Positions 51,201 through 59,258 of a stretch of 64,000 nucleotides of DNA are shown here, one piece after another. The notes below the pieces were generated by a model. That model saw only the letters and a list, made by a program, of their open reading frames with translations, had not been told where the DNA came from and did no database searches. The stretch is from Chionis minor (lineage: Eukaryota > Chordata > Aves > Charadriiformes > Chionididae), in assembly GCA_013398295.1 (NCBI GenBank), contig VZSF01008860.1, forward strand, positions 310,001 through 374,000, read 5' to 3'. The number at the start of each line of letters is the position of its first letter. Positions within the stretch are counted from its first letter, which is position 1. The position numbers and the translations under genes are program-made.

Positions 51201-52053
51201 TTCTCGTAAAAAATTTAGTTCACACCAGGTCAAAAACGCAGATTGGGATTTCTCCCCTGCCAGCTGATTCCAGTAATTGAAAGGATTAATTTATGGAAAC
51301 ATTTAAAGGCTTTTCTTATTTTATAAGTCTATTTTGATATGAATTGACTGATTTTTTCAAAGTATGATCAAAATCATCCAGCAGCATTTGGAAAATTTAT
51401 ATATGTATATATCTCTCTGTGTGTGCCTGTGTAGTTGATAAACACATATTTAAACACAGTTCATTTTCATCTTTGAAATGACTACTTCTGTCTTAAATTC
51501 TGGCACACATAATTTGCTGGACAGAGTTTTTACCACTACTTCTGTTACATACCAACACAGCACAACATATATTTCTCTTGTTTTAGGGTTATTTTGGCCA
51601 GACTATTCCCAAACAGCTTGAGCAGATATACCTGAAGGACTGTGTTGTAGCAATATATTCACATATGTCCAGTCACTTTCTCAGAAAGAAAAAAGATAAA
51701 AATAGGTTTAGGAAACAACCATTCCTAATGCCAAAATGTAACATTAATGTTTCATTACATAAAGTAAAAATCAAAGGGGAAGAGCACCTGAAGGTTTTTC
51801 TCTGAATTGATCAGCTGGAGGTGGCCATTCAGATTTATTTTTTTAAGTAGTAGAGATGCAGAATTATAATATCTTCTCCGTAATGTGAGGTTTGAGTTAT
51901 TGTTCTGATTTTGAAATGCTTTCTTACTCAGAATTATTGATGGACATGATCTGATGCCCTTACTTCAAGGAAAAGTTACCCGATCCAAGCATGAATTTCT
52001 CTTCCATTACTGTAATGCATATTTAAATGCAGTGCGCTGGCATCCAGGAAACA
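2873..52053 (+). CDS. STS: Steryl-sulfatase gene, internal part (5 exons, partial at both ends)
   Basis: Steryl-sulfatase is an ER-membrane sulfatase that hydrolyses 3-beta-hydroxysteroid sulfates such as DHEA sulfate, estrone sulfate and cholesterol sulfate, with its catalytic domain in the lumen. The five exons join in frame to about 327 residues matching human residues 133-459 with no insertion or deletion, judged by conserved landmarks landing at the expected spacing. GKWHLG carries K134 and H136, LHVH carries H290, [10 protein letters not shown] carries D342 and Q343, and YKGGK carries K368. The [10 protein letters not shown] motif and the GNIYKG-like context fit STS better than the related arylsulfatases D, E, F and H. 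No stop or frameshift occurs inside any exon and all splice sites are GT-AG, so the gene looks functional. The 5' exons with D35, D36 and the formylglycine cysteine, and the last coding exon, lie outside. Regulation is not visible because the promoter is absent. Assignment to STS is recognition of family motifs, not a database search. Confidence 0.93.
4921..4949. promoter_or_regulatory. Possible MARE/AP-1-like site pair
   Basis: GTCAGCA and, a few bases later, TGACTCAGC occur within 29 bases. The second fits the core shared by NF-E2, small MAF and NRF2 sites (TGAC, three bases, GC). Short motifs like these occur by chance, so this is a weak candidate. Confidence 0.2.
7964..8023. repeat. Cluster of three short inverted repeats
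   Basis: GCAGGAC/GTCCTGC with a 3-base loop lies at 7964-7980. AAACCT/AGGTTT with a 6-base loop lies at 7987-8004. TTCCT/AGGAA with a 5-base loop lies at 8009-8023. All arms are perfect. The surrounding 7861-8060 happens to be open on both strands, but neither peptide is recognisable. Confidence 0.6.
9518..9547. promoter_or_regulatory. Inverted TGACAG pair plus a third CTGTCA
   Basis: TGACAGC, two bases, then GCTGTCA form a perfect 7-base inverted repeat at 9518-9533. A further CTGTCA follows at 9542-9547. TGACAG is the core recognised by TALE homeodomain factors such as TGIF, MEIS and PREP. Binding here is inference only. Confidence 0.3.
11338..12597 (-). mobile_element. CR1 LINE relic, about 1.26 kb, antisense, with RT and 3' UTR
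   Basis: On the minus strand this reads as the 3' third of a CR1 retrotransposon. It contains reverse-transcriptase peptide with [48 protein letters not shown] and an intact FADD catalytic box at 12212-12223. The C-terminal [22 protein letters not shown] region and the typical 3' end at 11338-11400 (complement of GGTCCCTTCCAACC-like sequence) follow. Stops and frameshifts near 12134 and 11650 break the frame, so it is dead, but few breaks suggest it is among the younger copies here. It is 5'-truncated, as is usual for CR1. Its 5' edge lies next to the STS exon at 12624. Confidence 0.93.
12587..12623 (+). promoter_or_regulatory. STS: Candidate branch point, pyrimidine tract and splice acceptor
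   Basis: TACTAAG at 12587-12593 is one base from the ideal branch-point heptamer. Its second A of the pair, 12592, is 31 bases from the AG at 12622-12623, a normal distance. The T-rich tract spans 12596-12621. The heptamer lies in, or at the very edge of, the antisense CR1 (complement of the leucine-valine codons before HGYTKGKSC). Confidence 0.5.
12624..12760 (+). CDS. STS: STS exon carrying catalytic histidine H290
   Basis: This 137-base exon has acceptor ttttccag and donor GTAG/gtatgt. It enters in phase 2 and leaves in phase 1, coding residues 275-319 plus the first base of 320. The peptide begins [19 protein letters not shown]. The second histidine of LHVH falls at position 290, the active-site histidine that contacts the sulfate. 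[20 protein letters not shown] follows, the conserved sulfatase helix leading to the next exon. The exon is open throughout. Its upstream flank is unusual: an antisense CR1 element comes to within about 25-30 bases of the acceptor, so only a short pyrimidine tract separates repeat and exon. Confidence 0.95.
12761..16559 (+). other. STS: STS intron segment; pyrimidine-rich simple tract near 15966
   Basis: This is the start of the 23.2 kb intron 12761-35991. It is unique AT-rich sequence. A short GAAT repeat at about 15944-15956 is followed by a CCTT/CATT-type pyrimidine-rich tract at 15966-16012. No exon or mobile element is recognised. Confidence 0.65.
16560..17020 (+). mobile_element. CR1 LINE relic, sense, 3' end
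   Basis: This is the 3' 460 bases of a CR1 in the gene's orientation. It has a degraded RT C-terminus (GAGGAAAGGCTGAGACAGTT, then GAACATCAGGAAAAACTTTT) and the 3' UTR ending in AGGTCCCTTCCAACCTCAAC and an octamer-like ATTCTGTG end. It resembles the subfamily of the antisense copy at 11338-12597. Confidence 0.9.
17150..17706 (+). mobile_element. CR1 LINE relic, sense, 3' end, second subfamily
   Basis: This begins near the RT motif for GTGAGACCCCACCTGG and runs through GAGGGCCACTAAAATGGTCA and a conserved 3' UTR (GGCAGGGGGTTGGACTAGAC) to an ATTCTGTCATT end. It starts only about 130 bases after the previous copy and has the same orientation, but its 3' UTR belongs to another CR1 subfamily, like the copy at 47870-48365. 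Confidence 0.9.
21725..21860 (+). mobile_element. MIR/CORE-SINE-like fossil
   Basis: The stretch containing AAACTGAGGCACAGAGATG at about 21769-21787 matches the most conserved part of MIR elements, which reads as a run about gaggaaactgaggcacagag. It is followed by a diverged counterpart of the region before the CAGCTAGTAAG block. MIRs are old, low-copy fossils in bird genomes. The edges are uncertain. Confidence 0.55.
23170..23245 (+). mobile_element. Doubtful MIR-like remnant
   Basis: GAGTTGCTTGCCCGAGATGA resembles the gacttgcccaaggtca block of MIR, and later bases loosely fit the GGATTCGAACC block. Divergence is high enough that chance similarity is possible. Confidence 0.25.
23790..24148 (+). 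mobile_element. CR1 LINE relic, sense, lacking its 3' end
   Basis: RT-derived sequence runs from a GTGGACGAAAATTCGACATG start through CCGTATCCTGGGCTGCATCA and CACCTGGAGTGCTGTGTCCA to GACTTCTTACCAGGGCA. It then stops abruptly. The CR1 3' UTR is missing, which is unusual because CR1 copies are normally truncated at the 5' side. The break coincides exactly with the start of the duplicated block at 24149. Confidence 0.88.
24149..24368. repeat. Perfect 109-base duplication flanking a single N
   Basis: Bases 24149-24257 and 24260-24368 are identical at an offset of 111, including an 11-A run and a 7-A run. Between them are one N (24258) and the bases AC. Identity even in homopolymers beside the only N of the window is the signature of two contig ends that overlap but were not merged. 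It is probably an assembly artefact rather than a real tandem duplication. Confidence 0.9.
24370..30281 (+). other. STS: STS intron segment; G-rich tract near 26453
   Basis: This is 5.9 kb without exon or CR1. Bases 26434-26446 are a short CA repeat, directly followed by G-runs at 26453-26474 (8, 7 and 3 Gs with short spacers), a possible G-quadruplex on the + strand. The remainder is unassigned. Confidence 0.6.
30282..30421 (+). mobile_element. CR1 LINE fragment, sense, internal
   Basis: About 140 bases from the end of the RT region are present: AGGAAGCATTTCTGTACTGA, then GGTCAAACACTGGAACGG, GAGAGGTGGTCAATGCCCCA and GACAATGCCCTTAAAAACATG. The 3' UTR that should follow is not recognisable, so this is a small internal remnant of an older copy. 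Confidence 0.75.
30422..33058 (+). other. STS: STS intron segment; nothing recognised
   Basis: AT-rich unique sequence with no exon, repeat or open frame of note. Confidence 0.6.
33059..33118 (-). mobile_element. CR1 LINE 3'-end fragment, antisense
   Basis: About 60 bases match the complement of the CR1 3' terminus (AAAATCATAGATTGATACAG followed by GTTGGAAGGGAACTCTGGAG). It is the remnant of a strongly 5'-truncated insertion. Confidence 0.8.
33119..34301 (+). other. STS: STS intron segment; nothing recognised
   Basis: Unique sequence between two antisense CR1 pieces. Open stretches of 60-90 codons occur in several frames, but none shows a domain. Confidence 0.6.
34302..35485 (-). mobile_element. 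CR1 LINE relic, about 1.18 kb, antisense, RT decayed
   Basis: On the minus strand, RT motifs include [40 protein letters not shown] and [18 protein letters not shown]. The 3' UTR starts at 34302 with ATCATAGAATGGTTAGAGTT. The catalytic FADD box is changed to YSND (35176-35187), so the enzyme copy is dead. Its 5' edge lies about 500 bases upstream of the STS exon at 35992. Confidence 0.92.
35486..35991 (+). other. STS: Intron end with 39-base pyrimidine tract
   Basis: Unique sequence ends in an uninterrupted run of C and T at 35951-35989 directly before AG at 35990-35991. The long tract should make a strong U2AF binding site for the acceptor after a 23.2 kb intron. Confidence 0.8.
35992..36129 (+). 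CDS. STS: STS exon carrying metal ligands D342 and Q343
   Basis: This 138-base exon follows an uninterrupted 39-base pyrimidine tract and acceptor ttctttag. It ends at donor AAAG/gtgaac and is phase 1 at both ends. It codes residues 321-365 with split glycines at 320 and 366. The central motif [11 protein letters not shown] places D342 and Q343, two of the calcium ligands of the sulfatase site, at the expected positions. [12 protein letters not shown] follows; position 360 is Y here where human STS has S. The exon is preceded by a 23.2 kb intron and followed by one of 13.1 kb, which makes it the most isolated exon of the window. Confidence 0.95.
36130..37411 (+). other. STS: STS intron segment; nothing recognised
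   Basis: First 1.3 kb of the 13.1 kb intron 36130-49198. No repeat or exon is seen. Confidence 0.6.
37412..38230 (-). mobile_element. CR1 LINE relic, antisense, truncated at the RT catalytic box
   Basis: This is about 820 bases complementary to a CR1 3' part. The 3' UTR with GAGCAGGGTCAGCTAGAGCA is near 37475, and GACTTCTCTTCTCCAGCCTG is near 37743. The RT stretch ends at FADD (38217-38228), intact as bases but out of frame with what follows. The element's 5' truncation point falls immediately beyond that box. Sequence divergence makes it one of the older long copies. Confidence 0.9.
38231..39817 (+). other. STS: STS intron segment; nothing recognised
   Basis: Very AT-rich (for example 38860-39010). 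No exon or repeat is identified. Confidence 0.6.
39818..41028 (+). mobile_element. CR1 LINE relic, about 1.2 kb, sense, with RT and octamer 3' end
   Basis: RT motifs in order are [51 protein letters not shown] and a catalytic box altered to FADR (40136-40147). The C-terminal [18 protein letters not shown] and [20 protein letters not shown] follow. The 3' end is three octamers of ATTCTGTT type at 41005-41028, the tail that defines CR1. Frameshifts at about 40115 and 40420 break the frame. Confidence 0.93.
41029..43371 (+). other. STS: STS intron segment; nothing recognised
   Basis: AT-rich unique sequence. A CCTTTGG-type short repetition lies at 42482-42512. No exon is seen. Confidence 0.6.
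43372..43504 (-). mobile_element. CR1 LINE 3'-end fragment, antisense
   Basis: About 130 bases start with GAATCATAGAATCACAGAAT and continue as the complement of the CR1 3' UTR (TTGGAAGGGACCTTAAAGAT, then CCACCAGACCAGATTGCTCA). It is 5'-truncated after the 3' UTR. It is the least diverged 3' end in the window, so it may be a fairly recent insertion. Confidence 0.92.
43505..47066 (+). other. STS: STS intron segment; nothing recognised
   Basis: Unique AT-rich sequence. A short TA run is at about 46902-46916, and A/T-rich mirrored stretches surround 46830-46880. No exon is seen. Confidence 0.6.
47067..47460 (+). mobile_element. CR1 LINE relic, sense, 3' end
   Basis: The RT C-terminus ([20 protein letters not shown], then [15 protein letters not shown]) and 3' UTR end in GATTCTATGATTCTA. 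It is the same subfamily as the copy at 39818-41028 (shared [12 protein letters not shown] block). Confidence 0.92.
47870..48365 (+). mobile_element. CR1 LINE relic, sense, 3' end, second subfamily
   Basis: This runs from GAGGACATGGACCTGTTGGA through GGGCTAATGGCTTTAAACTG and GGCAGGGGGTTTGTAACCTG to GATTCTATGATTTTATGATT. It lies 410 bases after the preceding CR1 in the same orientation but belongs to the subfamily of 17150-17706; the antisense copies at 34302 and 43372 carry the complementary 3' UTR. Confidence 0.92.
48366..49198 (+). other. STS: STS intron end; nothing recognised
   Basis: Unique sequence leading to the acceptor ttttttcag at 49198. Confidence 0.6.
49199..49358 (+). CDS. STS: STS exon carrying catalytic lysine K368
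   Basis: This 160-base exon lies between acceptor ttttttcag and donor ACAG/gtatgc. It enters in phase 1 and leaves in phase 2, coding residues 367-418 plus two bases of R419. It opens with GGK; the lysine codon at 49204-49206 is position 368, which binds the substrate sulfate in human STS. The stretch [16 protein letters not shown] is the classic second conserved region of eukaryotic sulfatases, and [12 protein letters not shown] closes the large domain. No disruption is seen. Confidence 0.95.
49359..51931 (+). other. STS: STS intron, 2.6 kb, repeat-free
   Basis: This is the shortest complete intron of the window. No CR1, SINE or long simple repeat is recognised; there is only a short TATATGTATATAT run near 51400. 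Confidence 0.7.
51932..52053 (+). CDS. STS: STS exon, start of C-terminal domain
   Basis: This 122-base exon lies between acceptor cttactcag and donor AACA/gtaagt. It enters in phase 2 and leaves in phase 1, coding residues 420-459 plus the first base of 460. The peptide runs from [13 protein letters not shown] to [17 protein letters not shown]. The cysteine lands at 446, which in human STS pairs with C489 in the next, last exon. That exon is not recognised in the remaining 11.9 kb, so the protein is cut about 120 residues before its C-terminus by the window edge. Confidence 0.95.
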
Positions 52054-55000
52054 GTAAGTAAACTTGCCTGTTCACATTTTAAATGTTTCAGACCATTTTT
52101 ATTGCAGCTTGAAAAGAATTCACTAAATGAGAGTTTAATGGGAAATGAAGGGGAGCAATGCTGAGGAGCTAGTCTATTGTATTTACTCAAGGGGCAACAA
52201 TGCGGATTGTGATTATCCCTTTATCCTTCCTCCAAGGCAGTCAAAAGAGAAAGCCCACTGAGAACCTGTCAATAATGTTTTCATAACACTAGGCTAATAG
52301 TTGTATGGAAGGGTTTTTGCTATACTACCTTGTCAGCCTACCTTGTAGTGTGAAAACAGGCAACAGAGAGATATTATTCCCTCCTCTTTTTCATACCAGT
52401 CCCCTGGCAGTGCTCAACACCATCTTCTTTCTTACTTGTCCAGTGTCAGATCTTCAGAAATGCCTTTTCCATGTAGCCAATGCAATCATATTTATAAAGA
52501 TATTTGTTGTAGTCAGCTAAAGATTTGCCCTTGTTTATCTCTCTCCCCTGTGTTATTGTTGTATAGAGATAAATTTACTTGCATTACAGCTGTATGCACC
52601 TGATGCTATCTACATTGCTGTGGGTACTCATGTGAAAAATGAATATGGTTGGATTTTCTTCTGATATGTTAGCAGCTCTGTATGAAGCAACTGATAAGTT
52701 CAAAGTGCATTATATTGCTAGTTAGAGTATTATTATCTTCTAGCCTTCCACCACAGGTTGCTCTTTACAGCTAATCTCAGACTCCATCCGTAGTCACTAT
52801 TTCTGCTACTAAGTGATATTTTAGTATGTGCAATTATTTCATATATTTAATTCAAAATATTGCAGAGCTTTTGCCTAGCAGCTAAGAACTAAATTAGAAG
52901 TATCCTATAGCAACAGTTCATTACCTATATTTAGGAATACATCCAAGAAAGTGAATGAGGCCGTGTTCATTAAAGACAGACTAGAAAGCTGGAAAATTGT
53001 GCAACTTTCACTTAACCTCAGCATGATGCTATTATATATAGGCTGTAAGTCTTCAGATTTTGGGTGTAGAGTGATCACCATTCCTAACTCTACATGTATT
53101 ATGTGTCTACACGCTTTATGGCCTAAGTAAGTACTACATTCCTCCATGAGCACACACATTTTCCGGTATCCAGAAATGACAGTAGGATCTCTAATCTTTC
53201 AGTTGCACCTTGCCAATGACTGTAGTCAGGTCAATAGCCTTTAATTCCCAGGGAATCTCCAGAAACACATACTTCATGTCCTTAGGGATAGTCTCTAAGA
53301 GAGAGTAGTTCTTATCTAAGAAAAATCAGGACACTCTTGAAAAAAAATGACATCAAGGAACAATTGTCTCTGTGTACTGTAAATGATCTTTTAGAGCCAG
53401 AAAGACTTGTGTTGTTCTTGATCTTTGTTACCCAGATAGTTAACTGGGTTGACTACAGTTACTTTGGAATTGTGTAAAAACATACTACCTGAAGGTTATA
53501 CCTGCACATAGAGGCCAAATGCTGACCAGCTCTGTCTCCTACCATACCTGAGGCTTAGCAGAAGATAGTGTGAAATGAATAGCCCCAGCCATGTTCAGCA
53601 TCTTCTGCACTGCTCTGGTGGTGGGCCCTTATTAGAAGGACCCAATTGTCCAACTAGTCTGAGAATATATTATAGATTGCTGATCCCTACATTGAATTTG
53701 CAATTTCTATTAATTTTAAAGATGTACTTTTTGATTAACAAAGCAGCAACAGTGAGAAATTCATAGAAGAGAAAGCTTACAACTGCTAAGGAATATGTGG
53801 TTTATTTATTTATTCATTAACTAAAGTATAATCCATTCTAAATAAAGATTAAAGGTGCATATATTCCATGTATGCACTTACTAATGCATATATTCTCATA
53901 TTTCTTACTTTATTTATTTTCTGGGAAGTCTTGGTTTGTACGTCAGCTTCAGCTTGTATATTCCACTTTTTTTCCTAGATACTCAAACTCTAGGATTAGC
54001 TTTTATCCTAAGGAAAAATGCGAGGGAAGCAAAAGTTCTGCTTAGTCATTTGGTACCTTGTTGCCTCCTCCACAGTTCCCTTAGTAACTATCTTTGCCAT
54101 TGTTAGATTTCCACTGTGCTTCAGTCTGAAAAAAAAGAAAATTGGTTTAATTTTTCACTCTTAGGCTATATATATATGAAACAGGTAAATTTACCTATAG
54201 TACTTGAACACCTTTCTCTTGCTTGCAAGTTTCTAAAGTCTGACTTTGAGGTGTGTATCTCGCATCATCCAGGGAAGGTCAGAAACTTCAGAGTAAACAA
54301 TTACCATTTTACGTTTATATATTTAGAGGCTAAGTATTCCTCATAACCAAATCAATACACATTTTCATTAAGACATATTAGTTAGGTCAGTTACTGCATT
54401 CACAATATACTTTCCCCTTCACCAGCACTTTGATGGAGCATTTAGAGGATGTGTCCTATGTAATGCTCTTCTCAACCACTTATCCTTTCTAGAGAAATGT
54501 GAGAAAAAGGATCTCTTTCCGCTACACTCCTTCTCTTTCTCAACCATAGAAAATAAGCTAACACCATTTTCTTCTTCATCTCTCTTGGATTCACTTGCAT
54601 TTTGCCCAATACTAAAAAATAATGCACATTAATCTTCACATTCTGAATAAAAAAAGGAATGAAATATCAGGCAATTTTCTTTGTTCATGATTCATGTCTC
54701 GGTCTCACAGACTCATGCATGCTGCCACTTGTTATCAGTGCCTCGGAAACAGCCATGACATAGAGTCCTAATCCTTGGAGGATGATTTCCTGTTATTTTG
54801 AAACCTTATAAACTTGTGTAATTTAATTGATCTGTTAAAAGTACAGAGAGGAAGACATGCTAAAATAGAGTCAGCAAAGTACTGTGATTTCCCATTATCA
54901 ATGCTTATTCTCCACAGCTGCTTGGTGTACCATGTAAGTACCAATATATAAAAGCAATACCTTTGGGGAAAAAAAAAATCCCAGGACTTTTCTTTCTGCC

Positions 55001-55963
55001 TAGTAAGGTGTAATCATTTAGAGTTTTTTTCATCATTAAACATTTACATTTAAAACCAAGCAGGTGTAGGATTTGCCTTGACTTTCTTGAGCTGAGCCAC
55101 ATGAAGTTTTATGCAGCTTTCTGTTGGTTGTGTATGTCAGACTATGCTTAGGCCTAATTTAACTCTGATCTCATGTACTGATAATGCAAGTAGACCAGTA
55201 CTTGTATATTTGCTAAAGTTATAATTTAACATAACTGAATACTGAAATACTATCAAGAGCTATGTCTCCAGAACATTACTGGCATATGAATCAGTACTAT
55301 TTAAAATACATTGCTATGACAACTTAATTATAAGGAGAGAATTCATCAGCTACAGAGCAAACCCACAGTTGAATGGAACTAGTGCATCTTTCAGGCTCCT
55401 CTGATTATGTGCAAAATTTTCATTTGATAAGGAGGAAATACATTGTAATCCTGTGCAATAAGCATTGAAAAATGTGATGCAATACAGTCTGTACTATAAA
55501 GAAATAATAATCTTCACAGTATTTTGGTACCACTAATAAAAATATACTAATGTTCCTGATAAATGCTAGAGTGACTTTACTAACAGCACTTCACTTTTCC
55601 TATTTCAAAATGGATTTCATTATTCAGTGGAAAATGTCATTCAGTAAACAAAAGAAAAAGAGACTTGTTATGGCAAGTTAAATTGAAGCACAGTACACAA
55701 TAGAATCAAACTAGCTTATCATGCAAACATAATGACTTGTAAAGACAGCAGAAGTTTACTGAAAAACTTTACATGGAAATTTTCCACTTTGCCTCACTTA
55801 ACAAAGAGGACATATTTCAATTAGTTTGCATTTGACTTTCTTGTATGTTGTGATGTTACTGAAAATAGTTCAATCAAATTCACCAACATGGCATTTTTTC
55901 TGTAATATTGTAGAATTCATAGCTATTGTGATTCCTGACTGTTACAATGTCCACCAGATTCCA

Positions 55964-55985
55964 ACTGTATACAGTATATACAGTA
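55964..55985. repeat. 12-base palindrome overlapping a 9-base tandem repeat
   Basis: ACTGTATACAGT at 55964-55975 is a perfect palindrome. TATACAGTA is repeated twice at 55968-55985. Confidence 0.6.
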
Positions 55986-58900
55986 TTTCATGATAGGTGT
56001 TTTGTTCTTTGACTAGGGATGATGGGATCTTCCTAGTCATGCATTTAGCCTTTTCTGCAGTATCAGCTGTTACAGGTTAAAAGCAAAGAAAAAGAGAATG
56101 TCACAGGAATATTTTCTGTTTTGTAGCTTTCAGACTTTCGTTCTATAAATTTATAGAATAGGGGTTTTTTTGAGAGGTTCCTCCAGGTTTTGTTTGACTA
56201 AAGACATGGGAGTCATAATAAAAAGAGGAAAAAGCAGGAAAAATCTGCTCAGAATGGCCATTTTGTAGCAACTTCTCGTTTGGACAGCTATAGCCTTTCT
56301 TGTGAAATGGACTTAAAATATGGCATATTTCTGGAGACACAAAAGTACGAAGAGGAATATGTTACACTTTTCTTTACCTCTAGAAAGGACTATGATACGC
56401 ATACCTTAAGGGGTAATAAGGGTTGCCTTATTAGTTAAGAGGGCTTGCATTATTTACAGTGCCATATGCTTAAATAACACTAGTTTGTTTACAGAACATT
56501 GTCCTGAGCAACAAGGAGTGCAGGAGACTGAGTCTAGGTGGGTAGCAAAAACTGGGAAACCTCTATGAAGCTTTATAGAACCAGCTTAAAACTATTTTTT
56601 TTCTACGGTCAAGCTCTCAATATGAGGGTAGGTGAGACTAGTGGTTGTCAGTGGCAAATGGAAATGCATTAATTTGTATGTGAGAGATTTTTTTTTGTAG
56701 TGTAACTAGTGTCAATATACTTCTATTTGAAAATGACAACCCTTTCTGGTTCAGTCCTCTTAGAGCATGTAAGAAACATAACCATTCAGACATCCCTGAA
56801 TAAATTAATAGTTCTGTTTTCTCTAAAGTAGAAAGTATTAGAGATATTGCTAAATATTTGGTATGCTAGAGATCTCTCTCAATATTTCTTCTACTTTGTC
56901 TAATATAAACAAGAACTTTCAATTCATACATTTTCTGAAGCCTCATAAGCGGATTTCCCACTCTCCTTCTCATTACTTTCTTAGTAACAGGACAGCATTG
57001 TTTTTCATTGTTCTCTTTACCATATGGTGAATGAATGCTATGGTAGCTTTATATGTAAACTGTGAGATGTACTTGTCATACCCTGTAGACCCACTGGCAG
57101 AACCCATGCAGTAACCTAGTTTTTTCCTGTTCTTTTGCTTGCTTCCCTTAGGAACTTTTTCCATTTGTGGTTTACTTCCTTTGTGGTGAACAAAGGGTGT
57201 AGAGGATGCTGTTAAAGATCAGTAAGGATTCACATTGACCCTGAGAATGCCAGCAGTTACAGTTACTTGCTTTCATTCTGAAGCAATACATAGGAAGGTA
57301 AATTTAATAGAGGTTTGGTCCAGGACCACCTATTTTGCACACCATCTTCAAAAGGAGAGATAATACTACCACATGACTGTAACTGCTGTCAAGGAAACAT
57401 TTTGTTTTCTTGCAAAGAAATATCTTTTTTTAATCAAATTTTATTGCACCAGTCTCACATCTTTTCTCAGAAAAGAAAAGATGGGAAAGGATAAGAAAGA
57501 AAGAGTAAATATTTGAAGAAGTTAGATTTTCCTATTGTCACTTTTTTTTTTTCTGGCTAGAAAGAGTAGACTTCTTTAGTATAGTAAAATTGATGTAGGA
57601 ACACTTTTGTCTCAGAGAGACATTCCCCCCAGTGAAAGACCGTGGTAAATGTCCTTTGACATTGACATACACACAGATTTTCAGTGATCATATCATAGTG
57701 TTTTTTCTTCATATAAAAATAGCAACCATAACATACTGGTCTATTGAATCCAAGATATCCTGACCTAAATTAGTAATGTTCTTAGTGAACAGAGAAGGGC
57801 TGACAGGTTTCAGTGATCATACAAAGGCAAAGGCATTTAAAGTAGCTAATTCAGTATTATTTAAACTTCAGCTTGAATGGCTTGCTGTCAGATATTGTGT
57901 CATGCACTTGTGACAGTACAAAAGAAAAATCTTACGGATTTTTTTTCTGTACACTTCACAGATAACACTTAAATAGAAAATAAATCCGAGTTAGAACAAT
58001 TGTCTGATAATTTTTTATCTATTTATAATGTTAGCAGTAGTCAAAACAAATATAAACAACAACTATATAGAAGAATAGATAAAAATACATTACAACTTTC
58101 AAAAATTAATTTCAGCTTACCAAGTAACATAAAAAGTGGGTCTTTAACAATTTCTGGAGCATTACACTTCCAAAAATATCTTTAGTTCACTGTTAGATTT
58201 GAGCCTGAAGCATTCTGCATGTTACATTTAAATGTAGCACTGATTCATCCTAATTTTAAAATCGAATTCAAATGGCATATGTTGTCTTAGGCAGTGTTCT
58301 TCAAGGGAAGTAGTTAATGTGTGCAGAACCTACATAGGGTATTTTGTGTGCCACAGTCTCTTACATCCTACTTCTCCTAGAAAATAAAGCAAATGTTTGT
58401 TTATTAGAGAAATTCCCTGGAAACCTGACTGTCAAGGGCAAGATGACTTCTCAGTATGCCATAAAAGATCATGCCATGAAAAGCAGAAGAAATAATTATA
58501 GAATAAAACAGTGGGTGCTCAGAGGGTGGGTGCACTTGGACAATATTATGCTGGAGGCCATCATGCATCTATGGATGATGTGCACTCTTGTACCATGTAG
58601 GTGCTTCTGAATGTAAGTTCTGATCGGTACTTTGGAAGACCAACACAAACAGAAGTACTCAATAATCACTGTAAGTGTCTTCAACCTGAGAAAATTTCAT
58701 GTCTCAGTACAAACAGTGACTTTCTTCATGATTTCAGATCAATTTTTATTTGGTCTCAAACTATTAGAGGACACATAATGCATTACATTTTTCAAGTATC
58801 TTTTGTTAAGATATCCAGACTTTCCTGAAACTAAAAGACAGAAAAAACCACAGCTTTTTAAATTTGTTTCTTGTTTTGTTGTTCTTAGTAGACGAATTTT

Positions 58901-59186
58901 GTAGATGGATTTGTGTAAAAGCTTTATGAAACTGAAAGAGGCTGCACTTAACTAGTAATTTTTGCCATAGTTATTTCAATAATTTCTTAGTAGAAAGGCA
59001 AAGTCCATCAAGTAATATAGAACAAGTTCCTACAGATTATGACATTTTTCAAATTTATTCATTATTCCAATGGTTACCCAATCATTTACAGAAAATAATT
59101 CTTCAGCTGCAGTTCAGTCATATTCAGCAGATATTTTTATTGACTCCATGGTCTCCTGGATGGGGGACTCATGCAAACATGCCTGA

Positions 59187-59258
59187 GACTCACTGACTCA
59201 CTGACTCACTGACTCACTGACTCACTCACTCACTCACTCACTCACTCACTCACTCACT
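59187..59258. repeat. Compound GACTCACT / CACT microsatellite
   Basis: Five octamers of GACTCACT at 59187-59226 pass into a pure CACT tetramer run to about 59258. The octamer part contains four perfect TGACTCA (AP-1 consensus) sites spaced eight bases apart, starting at 59194, 59202, 59210 and 59218. Confidence 0.95.
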
